64,000 nt of DNA from Frondihabitans sucicola (GCF_030296615.1 NZ_AP027732.1:3539042-3603041), one strand, 5' to 3'; numbered from the stretch's first letter, positions 38,396 to 47,812 are shown. Made by a program: numbers and translations. Notes: generated by a model not told the origin, from the sequence alone.

Positions 38396-38440
38396 GGTCA
38401 CGTTCTGAGAACACACCCCGATTCACCTGGAGGGTTGCTC

Positions 38441-38872
38441 ATGGCCGAGCAGACGACAGGGGTCCTACCCGCACCGAACGTCCCACGTCCGCGACCGAGT
38501 CGCTTCCAAGGCACGCTCTATCGAGGCCGCGAAGGCATGTGGTCGTGGGTGCTGCACCGCATCACCGGCGTCGCGATCTACTTCTTCCTGCTCGTGCACA
38601 TCCTCGACTCCGCCCTCCTGCGCGTGAGCCCGAGGGCGTACAACGCTGTCATCGACACGTACAAGCAGCCGATCATGGGCATCGGCGAAGCGGCGCTCGT
38701 CGCCGCCATCATGTTCCACGCGCTCAACGGCATCCGCATCATCCTGATCGACTTCTGGGGTGGCGGTCCCAAGCGTCAGCGCCTGATGTTCTGGCTCGTC
38801 CTCGTGGTCTGGGTGATCCTCATGGCCGGCTTCCTCCCTCGCCAAATCGGCGTCATCCTCTCGGAGTTCTGA
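38441..38872 (+). CDS. sdhC: Succinate dehydrogenase cytochrome b556 subunit
   Basis: SdhC (143 aa) is a three-helix membrane anchor of complex II. After an N-terminal cytosolic part (RGREGMWSWVLHRITGVAI) three membrane helices follow, with a heme-ligand candidate His in MFHALNGIRIILIDFW. ATG at 38441 has GGAGGG nine bases upstream; TTG at 38435 is less likely. It is first in sdhCDAB with spacings of 2 to 52 bases. Confidence 0.95.
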   Translation: MAEQTTGVLPAPNVPRPRPSRFQGTLYRGREGMWSWVLHRITGVAIYFFLLVHILDSALLRVSPRAYNAVIDTYKQPIMGIGEAALVAAIMFHALNGIRIILIDFWGGGPKRQRLMFWLVLVVWVILMAGFLPRQIGVILSEF

Positions 38873-38874
38873 TC

Positions 38875-39324
38875 ATGACCACGGAAACCGTCGAAGCACC
38901 CCGATCAGCGCGCGTCTCCCGGCGCAGCACCAACTGGGAGAAGTGGGCCTGGCTCTACATGCGCGGCAGCGGAGTCCTGCTGATCGTGCTCATCTTCGGG
39001 CACCTCTTCACCAACCTGATCGCCGACGAGGGTGGCGTCAAAGCCGTCGACTTCGCGTTCGTGGCCGGCAAGTGGGCGAGCCCGTTCTGGCAGATCTGGG
39101 ACACCCTCATGCTCTGGCTCGCGCTGATCCACGGCTCGAACGGCATGCGGACCATCGTCAACGACTACGTGTCCAACTCGACGCTGCGCCGGATCATGCT
39201 CGTCGCCCTCCTCGCGTCCAGCATCGTGCTGATCGTGCTCGGCACCCTGGTCATCTACACGTTCGACCCGTGCCCCTCAGGAGCCCTGCAGTCGCAGCTC
39301 CCGTCGTTCTGCCCGGCGCAGTAG
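38875..39324 (+). CDS. sdhD: Succinate dehydrogenase hydrophobic membrane anchor
   Basis: SdhD (149 aa) is the second membrane anchor, with three helices starting after [17 protein letters not shown] and the heme/quinone region [16 protein letters not shown]. It lies two bases after the sdhC stop. The same frame runs open upstream as a shadow of sdhC. The last 15 residues include two cysteines (DPCPSG and SFCPAQ) outside the usual core. Confidence 0.94.
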   Translation: MTTETVEAPRSARVSRRSTNWEKWAWLYMRGSGVLLIVLIFGHLFTNLIADEGGVKAVDFAFVAGKWASPFWQIWDTLMLWLALIHGSNGMRTIVNDYVSNSTLRRIMLVALLASSIVLIVLGTLVIYTFDPCPSGALQSQLPSFCPAQ

Positions 39325-39376
39325 CCCCGGCACCGTTCGTCACCCCTCTCGCATCACGACCCACCGGAAAGTTCCC

Positions 39377-41191
39377 GTGTCTGACATCCCCGATTCCTCC
39401 ACCGTCCCGACGAAGACCGTCGACGGCGTCCACTACCACCAGCACGACGTCGTCATCGTCGGTGCCGGCGGTGCCGGCATGCGCGCCGCCATCCAGGCAG
39501 GGCCCGGCGCCTCGACGGCGGTCATCTCCAAGCTCTACCCGACGCGCTCGCACACCGGAGCAGCGCAGGGCGGCATGGCCGCCGCGCTCGCCAACGTCGA
39601 GGAGGACAACTGGGAGTGGCACACCTTCGACACGGTCAAGGGCGGCGACTACCTCGTCGATCAGGATGCCGCCGAGATCCTCGCCAAAGAGGCCATCACC
39701 GCCGTCCTCGAACTCGAGAACATGGGCCTGCCGTTCAACCGCACGCCGGAGGGCAAGATCGACCAGCGCCGGTTCGGCGGGCACACCGCCGAGCACGGCA
39801 AGAACCCCGTGCGCCGGGCCTGCTACGCGGCCGACCGCACCGGACACATGATCCTGCAGACGCTGTACCAGAACTGCGTGAAGCTCGGCATCAACTTCTT
39901 CAACGAGTTCTACGTGCTCGACCTCATCATGGGCGAGGTCGACGGCCAGAAGCGCCCGGCCGGCGTCGTCGCCTACGAGCTGGCGACCGGCGAACTGCAC
40001 GTCTTCCAGGGCAAAGCCGTCATCTTCGCGACCGGCGGTTTCGGCAAGATCTACAAGACGACCTCCAACGCGCACACCCTCACCGGTGACGGCGTCGGGA
40101 TCATCTGGCGCAAGGGCCTTCCCCTCGAAGACATGGAGTTCTTCCAGTTCCACCCGACCGGACTCGCCGGGCTCGGGATCCTGCTCTCGGAGGCCGCCCG
40201 AGGCGAGGGGGCGATCCTCCGCAACAGCGAGGGCGAACGCTTCATGGAGCGCTACGCCCCCACGATCAAAGACCTCGCGCCGCGCGACATCGTCGCCCGC
40301 TGCATGCGAACGGAGATCCGCGAGGGTCGCGGCGCCGGCCCGAACAAGGATTACCTGTACCTCGACATCACCCACCTCTCTCCCGAGGTGATCGACGCCA
40401 AGCTGCCCGACATCACCGAGTTCGCCCGCACCTACCTCGGCGTCGAGCCCTACACCGAGCCGGTGCCCGTGCTGCCGACGGCGCACTACGCGATGGGCGG
40501 CATCCCGACCAACGTGAAGGCCGAGGTGCTGCAAGACAACGACACCGTCGTGCCCGGCCTCTACGCCGCGGGCGAGTGCGCCTGCGTGAGCGTGCACGGC
40601 TCCAACCGCCTCGGCACGAACTCGCTGCTCGACATCAACGTCTTCGGCAAGCGCGCCGGCGACAACGCGGTCGCGTACGTCCAGACGGCCGACTTCGTCC
40701 CGCTCCCGGACGACGCCGCGGAGTTCGTCCAGGGCCTCATCCACCAGGTCTCGACGGCCACCGGCACCGAGCGCATCTCGACCCTCCGGCGCGAGCTGCA
40801 GGAGTCGATGGACACGAACGCGCAGGTGTTCCGCACCGCGGAGACCCTCAACCAGGTCACCGAAGTCATCGGCGACCTGCGCGAGCGCTACAAGAACATC
40901 TCGGTGCAGGACAAGGGCAAGCGGTTCAACACCGACCTGCTCGAGGCGATCGAGCTGGGCTTCCTGCTCGACCTCGCCGAAGTCGTCATCTACTCGGCGC
41001 TGTCGCGCGAGGAGAGCCGAGGCGGGCACTTCCGCGAGGACTTCCCGAAGCGCGACGACGAGAAGTGGCTCGTCCACACGATGGCGTACCTCACCGGCGA
41101 CGCCCACTCCGCCGACGCCGGCGACCACATCAAGCTCTCGACCAAGCCGGTCGTCATCACGAACTACCAGCCGATGGAACGGAAGTACTGA
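39377..41191 (+). CDS. sdhA: Succinate dehydrogenase flavoprotein subunit
   Basis: SdhA (604 aa) oxidises succinate to fumarate with covalent FAD. The FAD motif [18 protein letters not shown], the flavinylation His in [14 protein letters not shown], the active-site [14 protein letters not shown], and [10 protein letters not shown] are present. The start is GTG at 39377, 52 bases after sdhD. It works with SdhB in the cytosol-facing part of complex II, feeding electrons to menaquinone. Confidence 0.97.
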   Translation: MSDIPDSSTVPTKTVDGVHYHQHDVVIVGAGGAGMRAAIQAGPGASTAVISKLYPTRSHTGAAQGGMAAALANVEEDNWEWHTFDTVKGGDYLVDQDAAEILAKEAITAVLELENMGLPFNRTPEGKIDQRRFGGHTAEHGKNPVRRACYAADRTGHMILQTLYQNCVKLGINFFNEFYVLDLIMGEVDGQKRPAGVVAYELATGELHVFQGKAVIFATGGFGKIYKTTSNAHTLTGDGVGIIWRKGLPLEDMEFFQFHPTGLAGLGILLSEAARGEGAILRNSEGERFMERYAPTIKDLAPRDIVARCMRTEIREGRGAGPNKDYLYLDITHLSPEVIDAKLPDITEFARTYLGVEPYTEPVPVLPTAHYAMGGIPTNVKAEVLQDNDTVVPGLYAAGECACVSVHGSNRLGTNSLLDINVFGKRAGDNAVAYVQTADFVPLPDDAAEFVQGLIHQVSTATGTERISTLRRELQESMDTNAQVFRTAETLNQVTEVIGDLRERYKNISVQDKGKRFNTDLLEAIELGFLLDLAEVVIYSALSREESRGGHFREDFPKRDDEKWLVHTMAYLTGDAHSADAGDHIKLSTKPVVITNYQPMERKY

Positions 41192-41192
41192 G

Positions 41193-41945
41193 ATGAGCAC
41201 TGTTCTCGAAGAGCGCCCGGCCGCCGCCGACGCCATCCAGAAGTTCACCGCGACGTTGATGATCCGCCGCTTCGACCCGGACGTCGACACCGAGCCGCGC
41301 TGGCAGGAGTTCTCGGTCGAGATGCTGCCGACCGACCGCGTGCTCGACGCACTGCACCAGATCAAGTGGGAGCAGGACGGCTCGCTGACCTTCCGTCGAT
41401 CCTGCGCTCACGGTGTCTGCGGTTCCGACGCCATGCGCATCAACGGGCGCAACCGACTGGCCTGCAAGACGCTGATGAAAGACCTCGACATCGAGAAGCC
41501 GGTCTACGTCGAGGCGATCAAGGGTCTTCCCCTGGAGAAAGACCTCGTCGTCAACATGGAGCCCTTCTTCGCCTCGTTCCGTGAGGTGCAGCCGTTCCTC
41601 CAGGCGTCGTCGAAGCCCGACAAGGAGCGTCTGCAGAGCGTCGAGCAGCGTGCTCGCTTCGACGACACCACCAAGTGCATCCTCTGCGCGGCGTGCACCT
41701 CGTCGTGCCCCGTGTTCTGGACCGACGGCCAGTACTTCGGTCCGGCCGCCATCGTCAACGCGCACCGCTTCATCTTCGACTCGCGCGACGAGGCCTCCGA
41801 GGTCCGCCTCGACATCCTCAACGACAAAGAGGGCGTCTGGCGCTGCCGCACCACCTTCAACTGCACCGAGGCCTGCCCTCGTGGCATCCAGGTCACCCAG
41901 GCCATCGCGGAGGTCAAGGCCGCCGTGCTGCGAGGCCGCCCCTAG
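41193..41945 (+). CDS. sdhB: Succinate dehydrogenase iron-sulfur subunit
   Basis: SdhB (250 aa) carries the electron chain. The N-terminal ferredoxin fold has CAHGVCGSDAMRINGRNRLA for the [2Fe-2S] cluster. The C-terminal half has CILCAACTSSCPVFW and CTEACPRGIQVTQAI for the [4Fe-4S] and [3Fe-4S] clusters. It starts one base after the sdhA stop and ends just before a long perfect palindrome. Confidence 0.97.
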   Translation: MSTVLEERPAAADAIQKFTATLMIRRFDPDVDTEPRWQEFSVEMLPTDRVLDALHQIKWEQDGSLTFRRSCAHGVCGSDAMRINGRNRLACKTLMKDLDIEKPVYVEAIKGLPLEKDLVVNMEPFFASFREVQPFLQASSKPDKERLQSVEQRARFDDTTKCILCAACTSSCPVFWTDGQYFGPAAIVNAHRFIFDSRDEASEVRLDILNDKEGVWRCRTTFNCTEACPRGIQVTQAIAEVKAAVLRGRP

Positions 41946-41972
41946 TCGTCACTCCTGACGCTCTGCCGTAAG

Positions 41973-42026
41973 ACGTTTCCCGGACAATTCACCCTGCCGC
42001 GGCAGGGTGAATTGTCCGGGAAACGT
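41973..42026. terminator. Bidirectional terminator: perfect 54-bp palindrome
   Basis: Bases 41973-41999 and 42000-42026 are exact reverse complements, with no spacer, ACGTTTCCCGG... and its mirror. The outer flanks TCTGCC and GGCAGA can extend it. It lies between the convergent sdhB and 42051 genes, with TTTT on the plus-strand exit. Confidence 0.85.
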
Positions 42027-42050
42027 TTTGGGGCAGAAGGGGCTCGGCGC

Positions 42051-42395
42051 TCAATCCTCCACGAGGCAGACAGCCCCCAACCCGAGGGCCAGGCGAAGGG
42101 CAATGCTGACACCGGCCTCCCCCACCTCACCCCACGGCGCGAATGCGTCGCTCCACCAGGTGGGAAGGGTGACGTCGGGAGCGTCGGGCAGCAGCCGCTC
42201 GATCTCGCCGTAGGTGTGCAGTTGGCGGGGCGCGTAGACGGTCAGCAGGCTGACGCCGTCTTCGCGCAGCACCTGGACGGCGGCTCCGTCGTCGATCTCT
42301 CGGACGGACGCCGCGCCGGCGATCCCCTCGGCCGCGTGGGCGAGCGCGTACAGGTCGTGGTCCTCGCTCGAGAGGATGGTGATCTCACGAGGCAT
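42051..42395 (-). CDS. Protein resembling the N-terminal half of DUF6177
   Basis: This 114-residue protein has the pattern GAAVQVLREDGVSLLTVYAP, EIERLLPDAPDVTLPTWWSDAF and a C-terminal helix AGVSIALRLALGLGAV. From memory this resembles the first half of DUF6177 proteins of Streptomyces, some of which lie in type VII secretion loci; the assignment needs a profile search. ATG at 42395 overlaps the previous gene by 11 bases. No enzyme motif or membrane segment is visible. Confidence 0.6.
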   Translation of the reverse strand: MPREITILSSEDHDLYALAHAAEGIAGAASVREIDDGAAVQVLREDGVSLLTVYAPRQLHTYGEIERLLPDAPDVTLPTWWSDAFAPWGEVGEAGVSIALRLALGLGAVCLVED

Positions 42396-42744
42396 CGGGC
42401 TCACCGCTTCCGGCTGCGTCTGGCGCTTGCGGCGTGGTGTCGTGCGGGTGCGGTTCACCGTGCCGGTCGAGGTCTCCGTGAAGATCGTCTTCCCAGGCCT
42501 GGAGCAGCGGCGGCTCGACGAGCGTGGTGAGGCGCTCCGACCCGACCGAGTCGAGCGCGTCGTGAAGAGCGTCCCAGCCCGAGTGCTGCGCGTCGCCGAG
42601 GGGCAGAAGGTAGGCGGGCCCGGCGGGCCGTCCGACGACGACGACGTCCTGCTCGGCGGCGAAGATCTGCTCGTGCAAGTCGAGCCTGCGCACGGACGGC
42701 GCCCCGATGAGCAGCACGACCGGATTCGGCGGCGGGTAGGTCAC
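42385..42744 (-). CDS. Hypothetical protein between two DUF6177-like genes
   Basis: This 119-residue protein starts with GTG overlapping the upstream stop (GTGA at 42741-42744). It begins VTYPPPNPVVLLIGAPSVRR, continues with EQDVVVVGRPAGPAYLLPLG and ends in a His/Asp/Pro-rich tail. No family is recognised. Overlaps on both sides show that the three genes are one translational unit. Confidence 0.6.
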   Translation of the reverse strand: MTYPPPNPVVLLIGAPSVRRLDLHEQIFAAEQDVVVVGRPAGPAYLLPLGDAQHSGWDALHDALDSVGSERLTTLVEPPLLQAWEDDLHGDLDRHGEPHPHDTTPQAPDAAGSGEPDAS

Positions 42745-43537
42745 CGGGCGGAAACAGCGGTCGGGCTCCCCTCGCGCGCGAGCACGAGGGCGAAGGTGGG
42801 CAGCGAGGTCCGCGTCAGGGCACCGAGCGCTTCGCCGAGCCGCGCGATGGCCGCGTCGAGGCCCTCCGTGCCGCCCGGCACGTCGGCGGTCAGCGCGATC
42901 GTCTCCTCGATGCCCCGGGCGGTGACGCGCGCCGTGACGGCGGCGGAGAAGCGCTCCCCTCGACGAGGTAGCGGGACGGTTCGGGAGCGCGATGCCTGGC
43001 ATCCTGCGTCATCGCCCAGGTGTCCCAGGCTTTCTCGAGCGGTTCGCTGCCTCCCCAGGCACGCGGGTGGTAGCCGCCGATGGCCAGTCCCATCGCTTCG
43101 AGGGCGCCTCCGAGGACGGCCTCCTGCGCTGCGGTGTGCAGGAGCGTGACGTCGATGCTCAACTGCGTCGTCACGCTCACGGCGGGGCTCACGGTCGCGG
43201 GGAGCGCGTCGGGCGAGGCTTCGGGGTCGAGCGAGGGCTCCGGGGCGGCGACGGCTTCGTCGAGGGTCCGGTGATCGACGCCGGTGATGCCGTCGCGGTA
43301 GCCGGTCGGAGTCGTGACCGCCCAGACGCCACCGGCTGCCACGAGCGCTGAGCGCAGCCCGATCGTGAGACGTGAGGACTCGGGCGTGACCAGGGCCACG
43401 CGACGCCCCGCGAGCACCGGACGCGAGAGGAAATCGACGAAGGGGGCGCTCAGGCGGACGACGGTCGCCCGGCTCTCCACTCGGACGACACGCTCGGTGA
43501 TCTCGTCGACCAGGGGATGGCGTATCGGTGTGCCCAC
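42741..43537 (-). CDS. Protein resembling the C-terminal half of DUF6177, one frameshift
   Basis: After one G is added to the run at 42956-42959 the gene encodes about 265 residues. It shows HPLVDEITERVVRVESRATV, RLTIGLRSALVAAGGVWAVT, the GYRDGITG turn, EAVLGGALEAMGLAIGGYHP and EETIALTADVPGG, which together resemble the second half of DUF6177. It ends LVLAREGSPTAVSAR. GTG at 43537 is used; TTG at 43547-43549 is an alternative with a ribosome site too close. It is divergent from the gene at 43660. Confidence 0.6.
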
Positions 43538-43659
43538 GTCGCCATACAACTCCGTCCGGTCGCCTCCTGGCCTATCTGAGTAGGCTCTGAGAGACTCCCG
43601 AATTCACCACCGGGTCGCTCGCTCCCTTTGTTCCCGTTCCTGTCCCGAGAGGCCCTGCC

Positions 43660-44538
43660 GTGGACCCCGAGATCGCCGACCGCCCCTCCGACCCCGCGCT
43701 CGAGGCCGGCCTGCCGGTGCAGGCGCGCATGGCGGCTTCCCTCGCCCGATCACTCGACGGCACCGACTGGGCGGAGGGAACCCTGTTCTGGTCCTCCATC
43801 GACGGGACCAGGATCGCGCGACTGGAGACCCTCGACCTGACCGGTCACCCCCGCGAGCACCCGCTCCCGGCCGACATCGACGCCCTCGGCGACGAGTTGC
43901 GCGTCGCCATGGCGACGCCCGAGCGCGGCAGCTGGCTGTCGATGACCCTCGAGCTCACCCGTGACGGCGCCTTCACCTCGCGGTTCAACTTCGATCGCCG
44001 CGTCTACGACAACCCGGCCACGCCGTTCTCCCCCGGCGCTCTGGGAGCCGTTCCGAGCGACGAGTCGTACGCCAACGACCTGCTCCGACACCCGCGCAGT
44101 GCCCGCTACGCGCTCGGCTGGCTCGCGGAACGTCCCAGCGCCGCACGCCCGGTCAGCGCGCCCTACGACGTGCTGGCCGACGCCTGGGGGTGGCCAGGCG
44201 TGTTCGCCAGCGTCGAGCTCCAGGCCTCGCTCGCGCTCGCCCAACAGGATCCCGCCGGTCCGCTCACCCGCGATCTCGCCGAGGGCGTCGGTCGCCGGGT
44301 CCTGCGAGCCGTGGTCGCCGACGTGCTCGAGCCGCACCGCCTGGCGACCCTGCTCAGACTCCACGGCGAGGCCGTCGCGCGACGCCTCCTCCCCGCGGTC
44401 GACGGTGCCGACGCGCTCGACCCCGACCAGCCGCTGCTGGCCGCCCGCGAGGAGTCGTCGGCTGCGCTCCTGGCGCTCGAGGCGGGGGTGTACGGCATCA
44501 TCGGCGACCTCGTGCGGTCGCGGCTCGCCGCCGCCTGA
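43660..44538 (+). CDS. Hypothetical protein with YezG/immunity-like segment
   Basis: This 292-residue soluble protein is not firmly recognised. Residues about 85-150 (SMTLELTRDGAFTSRFNFD, then VYDNPATPFSPG and LLRHPRSARYALGW) resemble the YezG-type immunity fold found with polymorphic toxins. The C-terminal half is an alpha-helical Leu/Ala/Arg-rich region. It starts with GTG and stands divergent from the DUF6177-like cluster, which fits a secretion or toxin-immunity setting, though no toxin or secretion gene is in the window. Confidence 0.55.
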   Translation: MDPEIADRPSDPALEAGLPVQARMAASLARSLDGTDWAEGTLFWSSIDGTRIARLETLDLTGHPREHPLPADIDALGDELRVAMATPERGSWLSMTLELTRDGAFTSRFNFDRRVYDNPATPFSPGALGAVPSDESYANDLLRHPRSARYALGWLAERPSAARPVSAPYDVLADAWGWPGVFASVELQASLALAQQDPAGPLTRDLAEGVGRRVLRAVVADVLEPHRLATLLRLHGEAVARRLLPAVDGADALDPDQPLLAAREESSAALLALEAGVYGIIGDLVRSRLAAA

Positions 44539-44554
44539 TCCGCTCCGCACCAAG

Positions 44555-44598
44555 AATCGGACAAAACACCACGATTATTCGCGGTGTTCTGTCCGATT
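44555..44598. terminator. Bidirectional terminator between convergent genes
   Basis: AATCGGACAAAACACC (44555-44570) pairs with 44583-44598 with one mismatch around a 12-base loop, followed by TTTTC. It separates the 43660 gene from mtlD. Confidence 0.75.
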
Positions 44599-44640
44599 TT
44601 CGGGTGAAGGCACGGAGTGCTGCCCGGGGGCGGCGGGATG

Positions 44641-45795
44641 CTACGCGCGGGCGGCGGAGATCCGCTCGACGAAGGGCACGATCAGCGGGTGCGACTCGTC
44701 GAGACCGGTGATGGCCGTGGCGAGATCGACATCGGTGCGGCTCGCATCGGCCAGCAGCGCCTGGAGCTCGACGCTCTGCTCGTCGTCCGACACGTCGAAG
44801 CGGAGCGCGGCACCCATCGCGTCGAGGATCGCGGTGGGCTCGGTGCCCTGTTCGGCGATCGCGGCGCCGGGCGACACGAAGCGCTCGTCGCGAGAGAGCT
44901 TGCGGAGCGGCTGGCGCCCCACGCGCGTCACGGTGTCGGGCAGGCCGACGTTCTCGAAGCGGCCCAGGATCGCCGTGACGTAGGCGGCGTGATCCTGCGC
45001 GTTCAGTTCGTGCTTGGCGATCAGGTAGGCGCTCGTCTCGGCGAGCACCGCCTCGACCTTCTCGCGCACGGCGGGCAGCGCGATGGCGTCGGAGATCTTG
45101 TCGGCTCCCGCGAGGAAGCCGTGGTAAGCCGTCGTCGCATGCCCCGTGTTGACCGTGAAGAGCTTGCGCTCGATGGACGCCTCGAGGCCGTCGACCCAGT
45201 GCACGCCGGGGATCGTCGGCTCGGCGCCGTGGAACGGCGTGCGATCGATGGCCCACTCGAAGTAGGTCTCGACGGTGACGTCCAGCCCCTGACCCGGCGC
45301 CTGGGCCGGGACGATGCGGTCGACGGCCGTGTTCGCGAAGATCGCCTTGGCGAGGGCAGGATCGTCGACTCCGCCGGGAAGGGCGGACACGATGAACTCC
45401 TCGAGGCGGTCGGTGGCGTTGATCGCGTTCTCGCAGGCCATCACCGCCACCGGCGATAGCGACGCGTCGCGGGCGGTCAGCCCCTGGGCGATCGCGGGGG
45501 CGATGAAGCGGAGGACGTTCGGACCGACCGCGCAGGTGACCACGTCGGCCGATGCCACCGCAGCCACGACCGCGTCGGGGTCGGCGGCCGAGTTGAGGGC
45601 CGAGAAGCGCGTGACGACGTGATCCTGCGCCCCCTGTCCGACCTCGTGGACGGTGTAAGACGATGCGGCCGACAGGTCGTCGATCAGCTCGGCGTTGACG
45701 TCGGAGAAGACGACGTCGTACCCGGCCTCGTGGAGCAGCAGCCCCACGAATCCGCGCCCGATGTTGCCGGCGCCGAAGTGGACGGCGACGCTCAT
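44641..45795 (-). CDS. mtlD: Mannitol-1-phosphate 5-dehydrogenase
   Basis: MtlD (384 aa) oxidises mannitol-1-phosphate to fructose-6-phosphate with NAD. It begins MSVAVHFGAGNIGRGFVGLL, the NAD motif of the family, and has the catalytic region RKLFTVNTGHATTAYHGFLAG with the active-site Lys and His. Its ATG overlaps the mtlF stop (ATGA). It is the last gene of the mannitol operon ptsI-mtlA-mtlF-mtlD. Confidence 0.96.
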   Translation of the reverse strand: MSVAVHFGAGNIGRGFVGLLLHEAGYDVVFSDVNAELIDDLSAASSYTVHEVGQGAQDHVVTRFSALNSAADPDAVVAAVASADVVTCAVGPNVLRFIAPAIAQGLTARDASLSPVAVMACENAINATDRLEEFIVSALPGGVDDPALAKAIFANTAVDRIVPAQAPGQGLDVTVETYFEWAIDRTPFHGAEPTIPGVHWVDGLEASIERKLFTVNTGHATTAYHGFLAGADKISDAIALPAVREKVEAVLAETSAYLIAKHELNAQDHAAYVTAILGRFENVGLPDTVTRVGRQPLRKLSRDERFVSPGAAIAEQGTEPTAILDAMGAALRFDVSDDEQSVELQALLADASRTDVDLATAITGLDESHPLIVPFVERISAARA

Positions 45796-46229
45796 TCGTT
45801 GACGTCTTCGAGCTGCTGGAAGATCTCGTCGACCCCCGCGGCGTCGCGCAGGGCCTGCACCTGGTCGTCGTCGGAGAAGATGATGGCGATCTTCGACAGG
45901 ATCTCGAGGTGCTCGTTCTCGATGCCCGCTATGCCGACGACGAAGTAGACCGGGTTTCCGTCCCAGTCGATCGGCGTGGAGTAGCGCACGAACGAGAGCG
46001 CGGACGCCAGGATCGCGTCTTTCGCCTCGTTGGTGCCGTGCGGGATGGCGAGGAAGTTGCCCATGTACGTCGAGACGCTCTTCTCACGCTCGATCATCGC
46101 GGGCAGGTACTCGGCCGTGACCGACCCCGCCTCCACAAGGATGTCAGTGGCCTCGCGCATCGCCTCCAACTTCGTGGTGGCTGTGCCTTCGGCGCGGATC
46201 TGGCTCTTCTGGAGGACGGGATTGGTCAT
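45792..46229 (-). CDS. mtlF: PTS mannitol-specific IIA component
   Basis: This 145-residue IIA protein carries the phospho-His in MGNFLAIPHGTNEAKDAIL and the strand VYFVVGIAGIENEHLEIL. It is a separate protein rather than fused to the IICB encoded upstream, as is common in Gram-positive bacteria. It receives phosphate from HPr and passes it to MtlA. The gap from mtlA is 20 bases. Confidence 0.95.
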   Translation of the reverse strand: MTNPVLQKSQIRAEGTATTKLEAMREATDILVEAGSVTAEYLPAMIEREKSVSTYMGNFLAIPHGTNEAKDAILASALSFVRYSTPIDWDGNPVYFVVGIAGIENEHLEILSKIAIIFSDDDQVQALRDAAGVDEIFQQLEDVNE

Positions 46230-46249
46230 GGCCTGATGCTACTTTCTGG

Positions 46250-47812
46250 TCAGTTCTGGTGGGAGATCTCTTCGACGACCTCGTCGTACTTCGGCGAGTT
46301 CATGAAGTTGTCGACGGAGACGTGCTGAGCGTTGGGGCTCTTCTGCCTGGCACGGTCGGTGAGATCTTTGTGGGTGATGATCAGCTCTTCGTCACCGGTG
46401 AGGTTGGCGATCGACTTGTTGACGACCGTGACCCCTTCGATGCCGGCCTTCTTGATCTTGTTGCGCAACACGCTGGCACCCATCGCACTGGACCCCATGC
46501 CGGCGTCGCAGGCGAACACGATGTTGTCGATGCGGGTGGCCGTCGTGGCACCGGCGCCGCCACCGGCGACACCCGTTCCGCCGAAGGTCGACTCGGCCTC
46601 GGACTCGGTCGCGGGAGCGTTGTTGCCGAGCAGGCCGGTGGTCGCGGCGTTGGCGTCGCGCCCCTTCATGCCCTGCATCTTGGCGAGAGCGTCGGCCATG
46701 TCGCCGCCACCCGCGGCCAGGTCGCGCTTGCGGCTGGCGATGAGCAGGAGCGAGGCCACGACGCCCGAGACGGCCGCCGAGAGGATGACCGACAGGATCA
46801 CGCCCACGTAGCTGTCACGCGAGGTCTGCGCGAGCACCGCGATGATCGAACCCGGCGAGGCCGGAGCGACGAGACCCGAGTTGAAGGCGACGTTGGTACC
46901 GACACCCGTGGCGCCGCCGAGGATGACGGCGATGAGCAGGATCGGCTTCTGCAGCACGAAGGGGAAGTAGATCTCGTGGATGCCACCGAAGAACTGGATG
47001 ATGATCGCGCCGGGAGCCGAGGCACGCGACGCGCCGATGCCGAAGAACGTGAAGGCGAGCAGGATGCCGAGACCGGGGCCGGGGTTCGCCTCGAGCAGGA
47101 AGAAGATCGACTTGCCGGTCTGCTGGACCTGCTGGACACCCAGCTGGTCGAGGACACCGTGGTTGATCGCGTTGTTGAGGAACAGGATCTTCGCCGGCTC
47201 GATGATGATGCTCGCCAGCGGCAGCAGGTGCACGTTGATCAGCGCCTCGACCGCGTGGCCGAGGCCGGTGGCGATCAGCTTGAACAGCGGCGCGAGCCAG
47301 AAGAAGCCGATCAGGGCGAGACCGAAGCCGAGGATGCCGGCCGCGTAGTTGTTGACCAGCATCTCGAATCCGGGTCGGATCTTGCCGTCCCAGAGCTTGT
47401 CGATCTGCTTGATCAGGTAGGCGCCGAGCGGGCCACAGATCATGGCGCCGAGGATCATCGTGGTGCCGTTCGCACCGACGATGACGCCCATGGTGAAGAC
47501 GGCTCCGACGACGGCACCGCGGACGTCGTAGACCATCCGCCCACCCTGGAAGGCGATCGCCAGCGGGATCAGGTAGGTGATGATCGGCCCGACGAGGCCG
47601 ATGTTGGCCACCCCGCCGGTCGTGCCGAAGCCACCGAGGATGCCGACGGGCGTCCAGCCGGTCTGGATGAAGAAGGCGGTGATGAAGCCCCACGCGATGA
47701 AGATCGCGATGTTGGGCATGACCATGCCGGAGAGAAAGGCACCGAACCGCTGGATGCGAACGCGTGCGCCTTCGCTGTCCTTGGCCGGGGCGCCAACAGA
47801 CGTCGTTGTCAT
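46250..47812 (-). CDS. mtlA: PTS mannitol-specific IICB component
   Basis: MtlA (520 aa) imports and phosphorylates mannitol. Residues 20-360 are the IIC membrane channel, with FGAFLSGMVMPNIAIFIAWG, GANGTTMILGAMICGPLG, NNAINHGVLDQLG and GGIHEIYFPFVL. After a Gly/Ala-rich linker the IIB domain has the phospho-cysteine in NIVFACDAGMGSSAMGASVL. There is no fused IIA. ATG at 47812 is chosen; the long open frame upstream shadows ptsI. Confidence 0.96.
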   Translation of the reverse strand: MTTTSVGAPAKDSEGARVRIQRFGAFLSGMVMPNIAIFIAWGFITAFFIQTGWTPVGILGGFGTTGGVANIGLVGPIITYLIPLAIAFQGGRMVYDVRGAVVGAVFTMGVIVGANGTTMILGAMICGPLGAYLIKQIDKLWDGKIRPGFEMLVNNYAAGILGFGLALIGFFWLAPLFKLIATGLGHAVEALINVHLLPLASIIIEPAKILFLNNAINHGVLDQLGVQQVQQTGKSIFFLLEANPGPGLGILLAFTFFGIGASRASAPGAIIIQFFGGIHEIYFPFVLQKPILLIAVILGGATGVGTNVAFNSGLVAPASPGSIIAVLAQTSRDSYVGVILSVILSAAVSGVVASLLLIASRKRDLAAGGGDMADALAKMQGMKGRDANAATTGLLGNNAPATESEAESTFGGTGVAGGGAGATTATRIDNIVFACDAGMGSSAMGASVLRNKIKKAGIEGVTVVNKSIANLTGDEELIITHKDLTDRARQKSPNAQHVSVDNFMNSPKYDEVVEEISHQN

